This document shows, in pieces, positions 12,639 through 22,740 of a DNA stretch of 64,000 nucleotides (the first letter of the stretch is position 1; each line of letters begins with the position of its first letter). The position numbers were made by a program, and so were the translations under genes. Origin of the DNA: Occallatibacter savannae (GTDB lineage Bacteria; Acidobacteriota; Terriglobia; Terriglobales; Acidobacteriaceae); assembly GCF_003131205.1 (NCBI RefSeq), contig NZ_QFFY01000011.1:1-64000 (forward strand), given 5' to 3'. The notes under the pieces are model-generated. The model was not told where the DNA came from and searched no databases. It was given only the letters and a program-made list of their open reading frames with translations.

Positions 12639-13756
12639 TGCGCTGCGTCTCCGGCAGGAATGCGGATGGTGACAACTGAAAGGGAATCGACGCCGGCGAC
12701 AGTGAGTTGCGCGGAGTCGCCGTAGAGGAGTTCGAGGCGGCCGATGAGATTGGCGAGGCCGTGATCGGGCGATATATCGGCGAGCGAGAAGCCGGGGCCG
12801 TCGTCGGTGACGGTGAGTTCGCAGGACCTTTCGCGCTGAGCGGCGGAGATAGTGATGGCGACGGGCGCGGTGCATTGAGCGGCTACGTGCTTGATGCTGT
12901 TCTCTACGACGGTCTGAAGGGCGAGAGGGGGAACTCTGATGGCGGAAAGGTTTTCGGGGACGGAGATCTCGTAGCGCAGGCGCGGCCCGAAGCGGGTGGC
13001 CTCGATTTCGAGGTAGTCGCGAACGATTTTGAGTTCCTGCTCGAGCGGGACGAGGCTGGCCTGGTTGGCGTTGATGGAGAAGCGCAGGAGGGAGGCGAGT
13101 TTGCCGACGGTGTCTTCAGCGCGTTTGGGGTCGGTGGGTATGAGGGAGGAGATGGAGTTGAGGGTGTTGAAGAGGAAGTGGGGATGGATGCGCGACTCGA
13201 GCGAGGAGAGGCGTGCTTCGGCGAGGAGCTTGTTGGCGCGCTCCTGCTCCATCTGCTGCGTACGGAGCTGAAGGGTGGCGTCCTGGAGGCGATGGCGGAG
13301 CGTTTCGTAGGCGGTAACACTGAGTCCGACAGTAAGGGTGATGACAAGACTGATGGGAAGGGCGGAGCGGACCTCGCGCATATAGAAGCCCGGGGGAATG
13401 ATGCCTGCAGCACGGATGATGGCTGCACCGATGAATGTTCCGACGATCGCCGTGGAGAGTAGAACACCTGAAAAGATGACGAAGATCAGGCGCGGGAACC
13501 GCTCGGTGTAGCGGAAGCCAACCCAGTTGAGAATGAGCGCGGTAGGAAACCCGATGAGGGTGGCGTAGATGAAAGACGAGAAGAACTTGGCGAGGATCTG
13601 CGCGTGAGCGTGCTCGATGACGAGGATCAGAATCGCGATGATGACCGCGATGATGGGAATGAACCAAATCTCTTTGCAGAAAGCCTTGAAGGCATCGAAG
13701 GACTTGCCGTGCCTCTTGCGGGATGGAGAGAGCTGTTCATTTGGAGTGCTGATCAT
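12635..13756 (-). CDS. LytS-like sensor histidine kinase
   Basis: This is a 373-residue membrane kinase. Hydrophobic segments lie at about 32-48, 62-78, 90-112 and 134-150, followed by a coiled-coil-like linker, the His_kinase (PF06580-type) motif RIHPHFLFNTLNS (phospho-His191 expected) and an HATPase region with DDGPGFS and HGLANLIGRL. The start at 13756 overlaps the outer-membrane gene's stop as ATGA. The signal it senses is unknown; its gene follows outer-membrane and Lol-type genes, so an envelope signal is a reasonable inference. Confidence 0.92.
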   Translation of the reverse strand: MISTPNEQLSPSRKRHGKSFDAFKAFCKEIWFIPIIAVIIAILILVIEHAHAQILAKFFSSFIYATLIGFPTALILNWVGFRYTERFPRLIFVIFSGVLLSTAIVGTFIGAAIIRAAGIIPPGFYMREVRSALPISLVITLTVGLSVTAYETLRHRLQDATLQLRTQQMEQERANKLLAEARLSSLESRIHPHFLFNTLNSISSLIPTDPKRAEDTVGKLASLLRFSINANQASLVPLEQELKIVRDYLEIEATRFGPRLRYEISVPENLSAIRVPPLALQTVVENSIKHVAAQCTAPVAITISAAQRERSCELTVTDDGPGFSLADISPDHGLANLIGRLELLYGDSAQLTVAGVDSLSVVTIRIPAGDAAQ

Positions 13757-14841
13757 AGGTGGAATCGCACTCCGATCGACGTGGCGGTCTGGTAGCGGGC
13801 GGAGTTGAAGTCGGCTGTTTTGGAACCGTGTGGAACTTCGAGGTGGGTGTAGGCGGTGAAGTGCGTGCCGAACCAGCGGCTGATGTCGGCAACGGTGACG
13901 AAGCTGCGGTCGTCGAGATTGGAGACGACGGAGGCGGAGACGTCCCACTGCTTCCAGCCGGGAAGCTCGCGCAGGCGGGATTTTCCGGCGTTGAAGAGAG
14001 CGTAGTGCTGGCGACCGGCTAAAGGTGATATGGAGATGTCGCGGAAATACGCGGTGTTGGGTGGGGTGTAGAACTCACCAAGGAACGTGAGCCCGGACTG
14101 GAAGGTGTATTTCGCGCCGATGAGGGCGGCGGCCTGTTCGCGCCAGACGGCTTCACCGTGGACCTCCCAAGCCTGGCCGACGACGCGCGTAAAGGTGAGC
14201 GCGCCGAAGGTGTCGGCGCCGCGGTCGTGACCGGCGATGAATGAGGAGTCGAAGCCGCGCACGAGTACGTTATACCGGAAGGCCGTTGTATCGCGAAGAG
14301 CAGAGTGCGCGGGCGCGAGTGCGGCGGTGGACCATGCGACGGTGAGGGCGTGCGGACCGTGGACCCAGTCGGCCTTGATCATGTCGCGGCCTTGATTCGT
14401 GTTGAGGCGGTCGGAGGGGTTGGTCGGAACGCGAGGTGGATCGAGGACGCCCGCCGCGCTGAAGGCGTATCCGGTGCCCCAGCGAAGCATTTTGCGGCCG
14501 GCGGTGAAGTCGAAGTCGCCCGCGGAGAAGCCGGCGTATGTCTCTTTCACGTGAAGGGTGGAGGCGGTGTGGTCGTAGGTGGCGGAGAGGCCGATGAGGC
14601 TCGTCGAAAAGGTGAGCCGGTCTTTGTAGCGGATGCCGAAGTTCGGTTCGACGAGGACTTGGTTGAGAATTTGCGGAGTATGTGCGGGAGAGCCGGTGTA
14701 GAAGGTGGCGTCATCAATGACGGCGAGGGAGTAGCGCGTGCTCACTGAACTCTCTTCCGAAGAGGGAGCGGGCTCCTGTGCTGATGCGGTGAAGCTCGTC
14801 AGCAGGAGGAGGAGAGTCGGGATGAGCACGCGCGATAGCAT
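13753..14841 (-). CDS. Predicted outer-membrane beta-barrel protein
   Basis: This 362-residue protein starts with a clear signal peptide (hydrophobic LLLLLTSFTASAQ, cleavage near residue 21) and continues with alternating amphipathic strands, many aromatic residues and a C-terminus ending in a hydrophobic strand (VRFHL). That layout suits an outer-membrane barrel. No named family is recognised with certainty. Twelve bases separate it from the DUF2141 gene upstream, and its stop overlaps the kinase start. It may be the envelope component served by the Lol-like genes in the same operon. Confidence 0.7.
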   Translation of the reverse strand: MLSRVLIPTLLLLLTSFTASAQEPAPSSEESSVSTRYSLAVIDDATFYTGSPAHTPQILNQVLVEPNFGIRYKDRLTFSTSLIGLSATYDHTASTLHVKETYAGFSAGDFDFTAGRKMLRWGTGYAFSAAGVLDPPRVPTNPSDRLNTNQGRDMIKADWVHGPHALTVAWSTAALAPAHSALRDTTAFRYNVLVRGFDSSFIAGHDRGADTFGALTFTRVVGQAWEVHGEAVWREQAAALIGAKYTFQSGLTFLGEFYTPPNTAYFRDISISPLAGRQHYALFNAGKSRLRELPGWKQWDVSASVVSNLDDRSFVTVADISRWFGTHFTAYTHLEVPHGSKTADFNSARYQTATSIGVRFHL

Positions 14842-14852
14842 GGCGATCGGAT

Positions 14853-15317
14853 TTACGGCCAGTAGATGAGGTTGATGGTGATGGTCGTTGTGGGTGCGGA
14901 GAAGACAAATTTGGTTTCGTTGAAGTCCGGCGGCCCCTGGCGCTTCGATGGATTGTTGGAGTGGCCGTAGCCTTCGGTTGGCATGCCGTAGTCGTTGAAG
15001 TCGAGCTTCTCGTTTTTGTTCTCGTCGTGAATGACGGCCACGCCATAGTCGCCTTCCGGAAGGTTGTCGAAGACGGCCTCGGCAGTAAGAGACTTGGGAT
15101 CGATGGTGGCGATCTGCGCAGCGGCGATGGTGGATTCATCGGTACGGACGGCGATCCGGATGTTGCCTTCGGCGTTGCGAATGCCGGTGATCTTGACGAT
15201 GAGCTTGCCGGTTTTTTGCGCGGGAGCTTGCGCAGCCGCTGTCATTGCGAAGACGAGTAAGCACCAAAGTGCGGGCAGGATTGTGAGCAGGAGGTTTCGG
15301 CGGACGGTTCCGATCAT
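14853..15317 (-). CDS. DUF2141 domain secreted protein
   Basis: This 154-residue exported protein has a signal peptide ending near AAAQA (residue 31). The rest matches DUF2141: G-x-L-x-V-x-I near the N-terminus, DNLPEGDYGVAVIHDENKN, and FNDYGMPTEGYG. The family is periplasmic or extracellular with unknown function. The start at 15317 has AAGGAG six bases upstream. It lies between the LolA-like gene and the outer-membrane protein gene on the same strand. Confidence 0.85.
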   Translation of the reverse strand: MIGTVRRNLLLTILPALWCLLVFAMTAAAQAPAQKTGKLIVKITGIRNAEGNIRIAVRTDESTIAAAQIATIDPKSLTAEAVFDNLPEGDYGVAVIHDENKNEKLDFNDYGMPTEGYGHSNNPSKRQGPPDFNETKFVFSAPTTTITINLIYWP

Positions 15318-15392
15318 GTTGTTCTCCTTTCGTGATCGGGTTTGACAGCGATGATGGCGCAAATCGCAGCGGCGCGTCTGTGATGGGCGTCG

Positions 15393-16343
15393 TCAGAAGC
15401 GGTCGGCGCGGCCCTGATAGAAGAGCTTGTCAGGAAGATCGCGGGGAGCGGCGTTGGAGTATTCGAGTACGGAATGCGAGTTGTGGCGGATCTCGTCGTA
15501 GAGGGTGAGTTTGCGCAGGAGCAAGTGCCCGTTTGATTCCTTGAACTCGTCGAATGTGGCGGACTTAATGTGCTTGCCTGACGTCAGGTAGAACTCAGCG
15601 CGCAGGGGGCGAGCGTCTGCGGTGCGAACCCAGTAGACGATGCGCTGGTAGGTTGCGCCTTTGCGCTTCGCGGTGAGGTTGAGGACGTAGCAGTTTTCTG
15701 CGCCGAGCTTTTCTTCGCGGACGAACTCGGCGGAATAATCGACGGCGTAATTGGTGCGGGCGACATCGCCATTGGAGGCGTCGCCGGAAAGGCGCTCGAG
15801 CGGGGTGATGCGCACGGGACGGCTGGTGTCGGGAAGGTAAATCCACATGTCGTCGGCGAGCATGAGCAGGTGGCGGCCTTTTTCGCGAGGGCTCATGAAT
15901 TCGACGTACGTTTTGTCAGTGCCTTTCTGCGAGACGTCATAGAGGTGCTCTTCGTCGGATTTGCCGGCTTCGTAGTTGGTGATTTTGACGCGGAGCGAGT
16001 AGGAAGGCCAGCCGTTGCGGTAGGTGTCTGAGCGCTTGAGGAGGGCGGTGGCGTCTGGCGCAGCAGCGGCATGGCCGAGTGCGGCCCAGGTGATGAGGAA
16101 TGCGATGGTGACGCCGAGGAGGAAGGAACGGAGAGCCCAGTTGATGGTGCGGGCGTTCTTGGAGTCGTAAGAGCGACGTTGATGTGCAGAAGCAGGGGCT
16201 AAAGCCCAGCTTTCTCTTTTGAGCGGATTCGGCACGACTGAAGTCGTGCCCTGACGCTTATGCCTTCGGGAGGGCATTTGTCGCGCAGATGAGAGTGGCG
16301 CTGCGTTGAAAGATTTGATCATTGCGTTGGAGTGTCTAGACAT
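15393..16343 (-). CDS. LolA-like outer membrane lipoprotein-sorting protein
   Basis: This 316-residue protein resembles the outer-membrane lipoprotein-sorting family associated with LolCDE-like transporters (about residues 95-316, including MWIYLPDTSRPVRI and the RLSGDASNGDVARTNY stretch). A signal-peptide-like segment (about 72-94, ending GHAAAAP) lies unusually far from the start. The first 65 residues are basic and include residues about 32-50 encoded by a palindromic repeat (16196-16250). The ATG at 16343 overlaps the permease stop by 8 nt. The absence of an ATG close to the signal segment makes the true start uncertain. Confidence 0.75.
   Translation of the reverse strand: MSRHSNAMIKSFNAAPLSSARQMPSRRHKRQGTTSVVPNPLKRESWALAPASAHQRRSYDSKNARTINWALRSFLLGVTIAFLITWAALGHAAAAPDATALLKRSDTYRNGWPSYSLRVKITNYEAGKSDEEHLYDVSQKGTDKTYVEFMSPREKGRHLLMLADDMWIYLPDTSRPVRITPLERLSGDASNGDVARTNYAVDYSAEFVREEKLGAENCYVLNLTAKRKGATYQRIVYWVRTADARPLRAEFYLTSGKHIKSATFDEFKESNGHLLLRKLTLYDEIRHNSHSVLEYSNAAPRDLPDKLFYQGRADRF
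16196..16250. repeat. Double palindrome, copy in LolA-like gene 5' region
   Basis: GGGCT-AA-AGCCC (16196-16207) and GGCACGAC-TGAA-GTCGTGCC (16231-16250) form the same pair as in the thyX-like gene. The copy lies in the open frame ahead of the signal peptide of the LolA-like protein. Confidence 0.9.
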
Positions 16344-17533
16344 GGGCTAATGCCTCCGCGATTTGCAGGCGCGACGCGCGCACTGCGGGAAGTATGGATG
16401 CGAGGGCGAGCGAGACGACGACCATGAGGGAAGCGCCCATCATGAGCGCGGGAACGTGCAGGACGCGGAAGGCCATCTCTGTGCTGAGGCCGGGAGGCGG
16501 AGGAAGGTGAAGGCCGGAGGCGTTGAGAGCGATGCCGATGAGGTTTCCGCCGATGAGGCCGACAGCTGCGCCCAAGATCCCCGTGATAGTCGCCTCCAGC
16601 ATGAAGAGCGCGACGATCCAGGGGCGGGGGGTTCCCATGGCGAGCATGGTGCCGATCTCGCGGGTGCGTTCCATCATGGCCATGAGCAGTGTGTTGACGC
16701 TGGCCATGAGGACCATGAAGAAGACGATGATACCGAGGAATAGGAAGATTCCGCTGAAGAGCGTGCGGACCTGTTTGTAGTACGCGGCGAGGTCAATCCA
16801 CTTCTTCATGGTCATCTCCTGTGAAAGACCACGAAGACGCGGAGTGAACGCGGCGGCGACGGCGTCAGTGTTTTCGGTCTTGTCGAGGCCGACGACGAGG
16901 TTGGTGACGCGGTCGCTTTGCAGGAGACGCTGCGCCGAGGGAAGCGTGATGCGGAGGTAGCGGTCGTCGAGGTCTTTGAAGCCGGTGTTGACGATGCCGA
17001 CGATCTGGACGTCGATGCCGTTGAGTGCGCCGTCTGCGGTGACGGCAAGGATGGTGAGGCCGTCGCCGACTTTGACGCTCATGGATCGGGCTACGCCGGT
17101 GCCGACGAGCGCTTCGATCTCGCCGGAGGAGGATTCGGCCAAGTCGCGGCCGGAGGCGAGGCGCGGGCTGAAGCTCATGGCGCGTTCAGCGTCGGGATCG
17201 ACGGCGCTGCCCATGAAGACGGAGGACTTCACGCCATTGGAGAGCATGCCGTAGAACTCGATGCGCGGTGCGACGCCGCGTACGTGGTCGGCGGAGCGGA
17301 CATTGGATGCGACGTGCTGCCAGTCGCTGATGCCGGTGTCGAGAACGTGGACTTCGTCGCGACGGAAGTGCTCGGCAGTGAAGATCTGAATATGGCCGAG
17401 GCCGTTGCGGATAGTGCTCTCGCGAAGGCCGCGGAACATGAAGGCGAAGAATCCGCCGACGAGCAGGAGGCCGGCGACGCCTCCGCCGACCATGAGCAGC
17501 GTCATGACGGTGCGGCGGCGATTGCGAAAGACG

Positions 17534-18268
<735 letters not shown>

Positions 18269-18415
18269 CGGGCGATGTCCTTTCCGGAGCTTTCGCTCTC
18301 GAGCAGACGATAGGGCGGAGCGGGTGGCGAAGGGGAGCGTATTTGGATGAGGGGTGGAAGTTGCGGATGAGGGGTAGTTCCGGGGAGATGAGCCGGAGGG
18401 TTTCGAAGACAAAAG

Positions 18416-18464
18416 CAGCGAGTTAGCGTCGCCTGGGGCGACGTAGCGAGTTAGCAAGTTAGCG
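18416..18464. repeat. AGTTAGC / GTCGC-hairpin repeat, copy 3
   Basis: GTCGCC-TGG-GGCGAC is flanked by AGTTAGC units, matching the two copies at 8165-8325. It lies upstream of the ABC ATPase gene, between it and the frameshifted DUF5666 gene. Confidence 0.85.
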
Positions 18465-18479
18465 GGTTGGGACAGAGAT

Positions 18480-19207
18480 TTACTGCTGAGGAGCAGAGGG
18501 TGAGTTGGGGCGGTCGGGGCGCGCGCCGATAACGGAAATGGTGGTTGCGACGAAGGTGCCGTTCTTCAGTTCGCCTTCGACGCGGACCATGTCGCCGGTC
18601 TGGATGTCGGCGAGAGTGATGGGTCGCGGCGCTTGCGGAAGGTGGTGTTCTCGTCGGCGGAGAAGGTGTGCGTGGCGTTGTCGGGGCCGCCCTGGATGGT
18701 GATCGCGGTTTGATGGATGGCGGTGACGCGGCCCAGGAGCCAGGTCTTGCCGTAGTTGGCGCGCATCTGGCGCATGCGCCTGACCGTTTCGGGGTCGAGC
18801 TGGATGATGGCGATGGCGCCAATGGATTTGGCGGGTGGATCCATTTCACCAGAGGCGGCGATAGCGTCACCGATCTTGATGTCGGAGGCTTTGATGGAGA
18901 TGGGTAGACCCACGTAGCGGTCGCGGTCCCGGTCGTTTGCCGGGCGGGGAGGAGCCTTCATGATGCGGGTGTTCACGCTGTAGTACGCGGTGTAGAGGTC
19001 GCCGGATTCGGTCTTTACGGTGAAGTGATCCGGAGCGATTTCGGTGACGGTGCCGGCAAGACCGGCGCCAGCAAAACCGCCCATCATGCCGCTACCACCG
19101 ACCCCCAGGCTGCGTTCATCCTGCGTGGGCGGGACCTGAGATGAAAGCGAGAGAGCTATGGACGCGAGCAGGAGGGCTGTTGCGAGAGCGAAGCGAACGG
19201 CGTTCAT
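18480..19207 (-). pseudogene. DUF5666-type secreted protein, frameshifted near the 3' end
   Basis: The gene begins at 19207 with a signal peptide (ALATALLLASIALSLSS) and encodes a protein with repeated beta-strand modules of the DUF5666 kind (AGTVTEIAPDHFTVKT, LLGRVTAIHQTAITIQ). The open frame stops at 18566. In the next frame, from about 18620, an unmistakable continuation follows (DIQTGDMVRVEGELKNG, then TTISVIG) to a TAA at 18480-18482. One base is missing at a short C run around 18620-18623 on the coding strand. It may be a real inactivating change or a homopolymer sequencing error. Function unknown. Confidence 0.8.
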
Positions 19208-19263
19208 GAGTTCTCAGCAGAATAGACGGACGGGGAGCGCTGGAAGACGAAGGTTGGAAATCC

Positions 19264-20073
19264 TTATTGCCGCTTCTGGGTCTGGGAGGCCAGGAGCTCT
19301 TCGAAGGCGGGGAGACCGTGGAGGGTCGCAAACTCGTTGTCCGCGATTATCTTTTTGGGATTTGTGTATCCCTCGTTGATTGCCATGCGCAGGTACTGAA
19401 TGGCGCGTTCCGGCATTCCGGCACGAACGCAACCCTTGGCCATGTAGTAGTTCATCGCACCGCGATCGGATACGGAGGCGGGGTTCTCAACGCGCGGCCT
19501 TGAGGTGTCCTGGAAGATGTTCGGGTCGTACTTGATGGCCATCTGGTACTGCTGCCAGCCCTTTTCATATTTGTGCTGGGCGAGGAGGTTGGTGCCGAGG
19601 TTTTTAAGGATCAGAGCGGAGTGCGGGTCGATCTTTAGCGCTTTGCGGTACATCTTCTCTGCGTTGTGATACTGCTTGAGCGCGTCGTAAACGGTGCCGA
19701 GATTGTTCAGCACGTTAGAGTTTTTTGGATCGATCTTGTGAGCTTTCTCGTAACTTTGCATCGCATCGGTGAGGTCGAACATGAGCTGATAGGCGATGCC
19801 GAGCTTGTTCCACACGGACGGCTCGGAGGGAATTGCTTTCTTGTAAGCCTCGATGGCTGCCTGATAGCGTTGGTGGGCCATCAAAGCGTCACCGATCTGC
19901 TCCTGCGTCGGTTGGGGTTTCGGGGAGGCGGGAGCGGTGGTGGAGGGAATGGATTCCGAGACGGTTACGGCTGGGGCAGGGACCGGAGCCTGTGCAATGG
20001 CCAGGGCACAGGTCGCGGCAAGGACCGCGATGAGGATCGAAGCCGGGAGGAGTGGGTTATGGAACCTGCTCAT
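19264..20073 (-). CDS. Secreted tetratricopeptide-repeat protein
   Basis: This 269-residue protein has a signal peptide (hydrophobic ILIAVLAATCALAIA, to about residue 28), a Pro-rich spacer, then about four TPR units between residues 58 and 200 (for example NVLNNLGTVYDALKQYHNAEKMYRKALKIDP). TPRs serve protein-protein contacts, so it is probably a periplasmic scaffold. It is divergent from egtB with about 180 bp between starts and ends 57 bp from the DUF5666 gene start; the two could form a transcript. Confidence 0.85.
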   Translation of the reverse strand: MSRFHNPLLPASILIAVLAATCALAIAQAPVPAPAVTVSESIPSTTAPASPKPQPTQEQIGDALMAHQRYQAAIEAYKKAIPSEPSVWNKLGIAYQLMFDLTDAMQSYEKAHKIDPKNSNVLNNLGTVYDALKQYHNAEKMYRKALKIDPHSALILKNLGTNLLAQHKYEKGWQQYQMAIKYDPNIFQDTSRPRVENPASVSDRGAMNYYMAKGCVRAGMPERAIQYLRMAINEGYTNPKKIIADNEFATLHGLPAFEELLASQTQKRQ

Positions 20074-20256
20074 GCTTCCTCCTTGCGAAGGAACGGCGGC
20101 GATACACGATCGTCATCGTCTGCACAGAATTAGAGCACCGTTCTGTGGAGCATCGTCAAGCTCATTAGTCACAGAGATGTAAGGCGGACAGAGAAGTGCA
20201 CCAAACGGAGGAGTTTCGAATCCAAGGAAACAGCGTCAAAGGTTGAGGAGCGCCGA

Positions 20257-21525
20257 ATGAGCACCGCGGTATCGCCGAAGTTGCAATCTGGGGTGGCGGA
20301 GAGGTTCAGGAGTGTCCGGCAGCGGACGATGGAGCTGTGTAAGCCACTCACTCCGGAAGACATGATGGTGCAGTCGTGCCCGGAAGCCTCGCCAGCGAAG
20401 TGGCACCTGGCGCATACGGCGTGGTTTTTCGAGTCATTCATTCTGAACGTGTTCCAGCCAGGTTACAAACTGTTCAACGAAGATTTTCCGTGGCTGTTCA
20501 ACAGCTATTACCGGAGTTTTGCCGAGTTTCCTGAAAAGAAGCTTCGGGCGTCGTTTTCGCGGCCGGGTCTGGATGAGGTGCTGCGATATCGATGTTACGT
20601 AGACGAGCACCTGGAGCGTCTGCTGGAGGAGAATCCCGAGCCGGAGGTTCTGAGCAGGGTTGAGCTGGGGGCCAATCATGAGGAGCAGCATCAGGAGCTG
20701 CTGCTGACGGATTTGCTGCATGCGTTTTATACGAATCCTCTGCGGCCGGCGTATCTGGAAGAGACACCTCGAGCTCAGGCGGGCAGTTTGGACAAGCTGA
20801 GCTTCGTGGAGTTTGCGGGCGGGCTGGTCGATGTGGGATTCAGCGGCGGTGGATTCTGCTACGACAACGAATTGCCAAGGCATCGTGTGTGGCTAGAACC
20901 TTATGCGCTGGCGGATCGGCTGGTTACGAATGCCGAGTACGCGGAGTTCATCGCGGATGGTGGGTACAGGCGATCGGAGCTGTGGCTTTCTGCGGGTTGG
21001 GATGCGATCGAGCAGAACGGGTGGAAGGCGCCGCTGTATTGGAGCAGGGATGAAGCCGGATGGCGGATTTTCACGCTGCGCGGAGAGAAGAGTCTCGAGG
21101 AGTTGAAGAACGCCCCCGTGAGCCAGGTGAGCTACTTTGAGGCGGACGCTTACGCGCGGTGGGCGGGGAAGAGGTTGCCGACGGAACTGGAGTGGGAGGT
21201 TGCCGCGGAGGAGCGGCCGGTTGCCGGAAACCTGATGGACTCGGGAAGGTTGAGGCCGGCGCCGGCGGAGGCGACAGATGGGAAGCTCTCGCAGGTCTGG
21301 GGGGATTGCTGGGAGTGGACGGCGAGCGCCTATCTTGGCTACCCGGGCTTTGCACCGCTGGCGGGATCGCTGGGTGAGTATAACGGGAAATTCATGAGCG
21401 GGCAGATGGTGCTGCGGGGTGGCTCGTGCGCGACGCCGCAAGCGCATATTCGGGCGAGCTATCGCAATTTCTTTCAACCGGAAACGAGATGGCAATTTTC
21501 CGGAATCCGATTGGCAGAAAAGTAA
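20257..21525 (+). CDS. egtB: Ergothioneine biosynthesis sulfoxide synthase EgtB
   Basis: EgtB is a non-haem iron enzyme that joins hercynine to a cysteine-type thiol through a sulfoxide. The protein (422 residues) has an N-terminal DinB-like part with His50 (KWHLAHT) and the H-x3-H-x-E motif His141/His145/Glu147, which bind iron in this family, followed by a formylglycine-enzyme-type domain (about 180-422, with RLPTELEWEVAA and VLRGGSC). GAGGAG precedes the ATG by about 7 bases. egtD follows 34 bp later on the same strand. No egtA or egtC is nearby, so a cysteine-using variant is possible. Confidence 0.93.
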   Translation: MSTAVSPKLQSGVAERFRSVRQRTMELCKPLTPEDMMVQSCPEASPAKWHLAHTAWFFESFILNVFQPGYKLFNEDFPWLFNSYYRSFAEFPEKKLRASFSRPGLDEVLRYRCYVDEHLERLLEENPEPEVLSRVELGANHEEQHQELLLTDLLHAFYTNPLRPAYLEETPRAQAGSLDKLSFVEFAGGLVDVGFSGGGFCYDNELPRHRVWLEPYALADRLVTNAEYAEFIADGGYRRSELWLSAGWDAIEQNGWKAPLYWSRDEAGWRIFTLRGEKSLEELKNAPVSQVSYFEADAYARWAGKRLPTELEWEVAAEERPVAGNLMDSGRLRPAPAEATDGKLSQVWGDCWEWTASAYLGYPGFAPLAGSLGEYNGKFMSGQMVLRGGSCATPQAHIRASYRNFFQPETRWQFSGIRLAEK

Positions 21526-21559
21526 CTCACATCTCCGGGAGAGCATCCTACATACCTGC

Positions 21560-22540
21560 ATGACCACGACCCCGATTTCCCCAGCAAAGATTCACATTTC
21601 AGACAAGATCGCTGCGGCGGTTTACGAGGGACTGATGTCCCGCCCCAAGTGGCTGCCGTCGTGGTTGTTCTATGACGCGGCGGGGTCAAGGCTCTTCGAC
21701 GAGATCACGCGCATTCCCGAGTACTACGTGACGCGGACGGAGCGCGCGATTCTGGCGAAGCACGCAACGGAGATCGTGGCCAGAGCTGCGGGAGAACAGG
21801 TGCTGCGGATCGTGGAGCTGGGAGCAGGTTCGGCGGACAAGACCCGACTGCTGCTAACGGCTGCGGCTGATCGGCAGGATACCGTCTTCTACGAGCCGGT
21901 GGATGTGTCGGCGAGCGCGCTGGTCGAGGCGCAGTTGCGCATTGAGGATGAGCTGCCGGGCGTGATCGTATGCCCGCGCGTGCAGGACTATACCCAGGAT
22001 CTGGAGCTGGATCCGACGCTGCCGAAAGAGCGCCGCTTGCTGATGTACATCGGATCAAGCATCGGGAACTTCGAGCCGGGTGAGTCGCTGATGCTGCTTG
22101 AGCGCGTGCGTGCGGCAATGGACATGGGCGACTGCTTTCTGCTCGGCGTGGATCTGGCGAAGGACGAAGCGGTGCTGCAGGCTGCGTATGACGACGCAGG
22201 TGGGGTTACGGCAGCGTTCAACCGGAACATTCTGACGCGGCTCAACCGGGAGCTGGATGCGGATTTCAATCTTGCGACGTTTGGGCATCGAGCAGTGTGG
22301 AATTCGACCGAGTCGCGGATGGAGATGCACCTGGTGAGCGCGAAAAGCCAGGAGGTCTGGCTGCCGGGCATCGATCTGCGTGTCGGGTTCGAGATGGGGG
22401 AGAGCATCCACACCGAGAACAGCTATAAGTACAAGCAGGGTGCTGCGGAAGCGCTCCTGGCGAAGACCGGGTTTGCGCCGGAAGTGACGTGGACGGATGA
22501 GCGTGGGTGGTTTGCGGTGGTGCTGGCGAGAGCGGTGTGA
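21560..22540 (+). CDS. egtD: L-histidine N(alpha)-methyltransferase EgtD
   Basis: EgtD trimethylates histidine with SAM to give hercynine, the EgtB substrate. The 326-residue protein has the DUF2260-type methyltransferase layout: WLPSWLFYDAAGSRLFDEIT near the N-terminus, the SAM-binding ELGAGSADKT, MYIGSSIGNF, and a C-terminal ENSYKY. The start at 21560 is chosen over an upstream frame extension that overlaps egtB. With egtB it forms a two-gene unit giving the core of ergothioneine synthesis; the final C-S lyase step is not encoded here. Confidence 0.93.
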   Translation: MTTTPISPAKIHISDKIAAAVYEGLMSRPKWLPSWLFYDAAGSRLFDEITRIPEYYVTRTERAILAKHATEIVARAAGEQVLRIVELGAGSADKTRLLLTAAADRQDTVFYEPVDVSASALVEAQLRIEDELPGVIVCPRVQDYTQDLELDPTLPKERRLLMYIGSSIGNFEPGESLMLLERVRAAMDMGDCFLLGVDLAKDEAVLQAAYDDAGGVTAAFNRNILTRLNRELDADFNLATFGHRAVWNSTESRMEMHLVSAKSQEVWLPGIDLRVGFEMGESIHTENSYKYKQGAAEALLAKTGFAPEVTWTDERGWFAVVLARAV

Positions 22541-22565
22541 TTCTCTTGCTCGCGACTTCTTCGCT

Positions 22566-22610
22566 CCCCACCCTAGATTGGTCTGACGACCAATTTAGAA
22601 TGGGGCACCC
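22566..22610. repeat. GGGGCACCC hairpin element, CCCACCCTAAA subtype
   Basis: The outer edges CCCCACC ... AATGGGGCACCC enclose CTAGATTGGTC-TGAC-GACCAATTTAG, one G-T wobble from perfect pairing. The next copy is 104 bp downstream and shares the inner stem and the following GATGTTGA. Confidence 0.9.
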
Positions 22611-22669
22611 GAATGATGTTGAATCATCGCGCGATGAGTGGGCCGCGAATGGACATAGACCTTTTCGAT

Positions 22670-22713
22670 CCCACCCTAAATTGGTCTGACGACCAATTTA
22701 GAATGGGGCACCC
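22670..22713. repeat. GGGGCACCC hairpin element, CCCACCCTAAA subtype
   Basis: CTAAATTGGTC-TGAC-GACCAATTTAG forms a perfect 11-bp inner stem between CCCACC and AATGGGGCACCC edges. It is nearly identical to the copy at 22566-22610, suggesting local copying. Confidence 0.9.
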
Positions 22714-22740
22714 GAAATGATGTTGAGGTGAGGATTTTCT

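Noticed and set aside
20074..20256. Possible riboswitch ahead of egtB
   Set aside because: No conserved aptamer motif could be recognised by eye; only a good ribosome binding site is seen.
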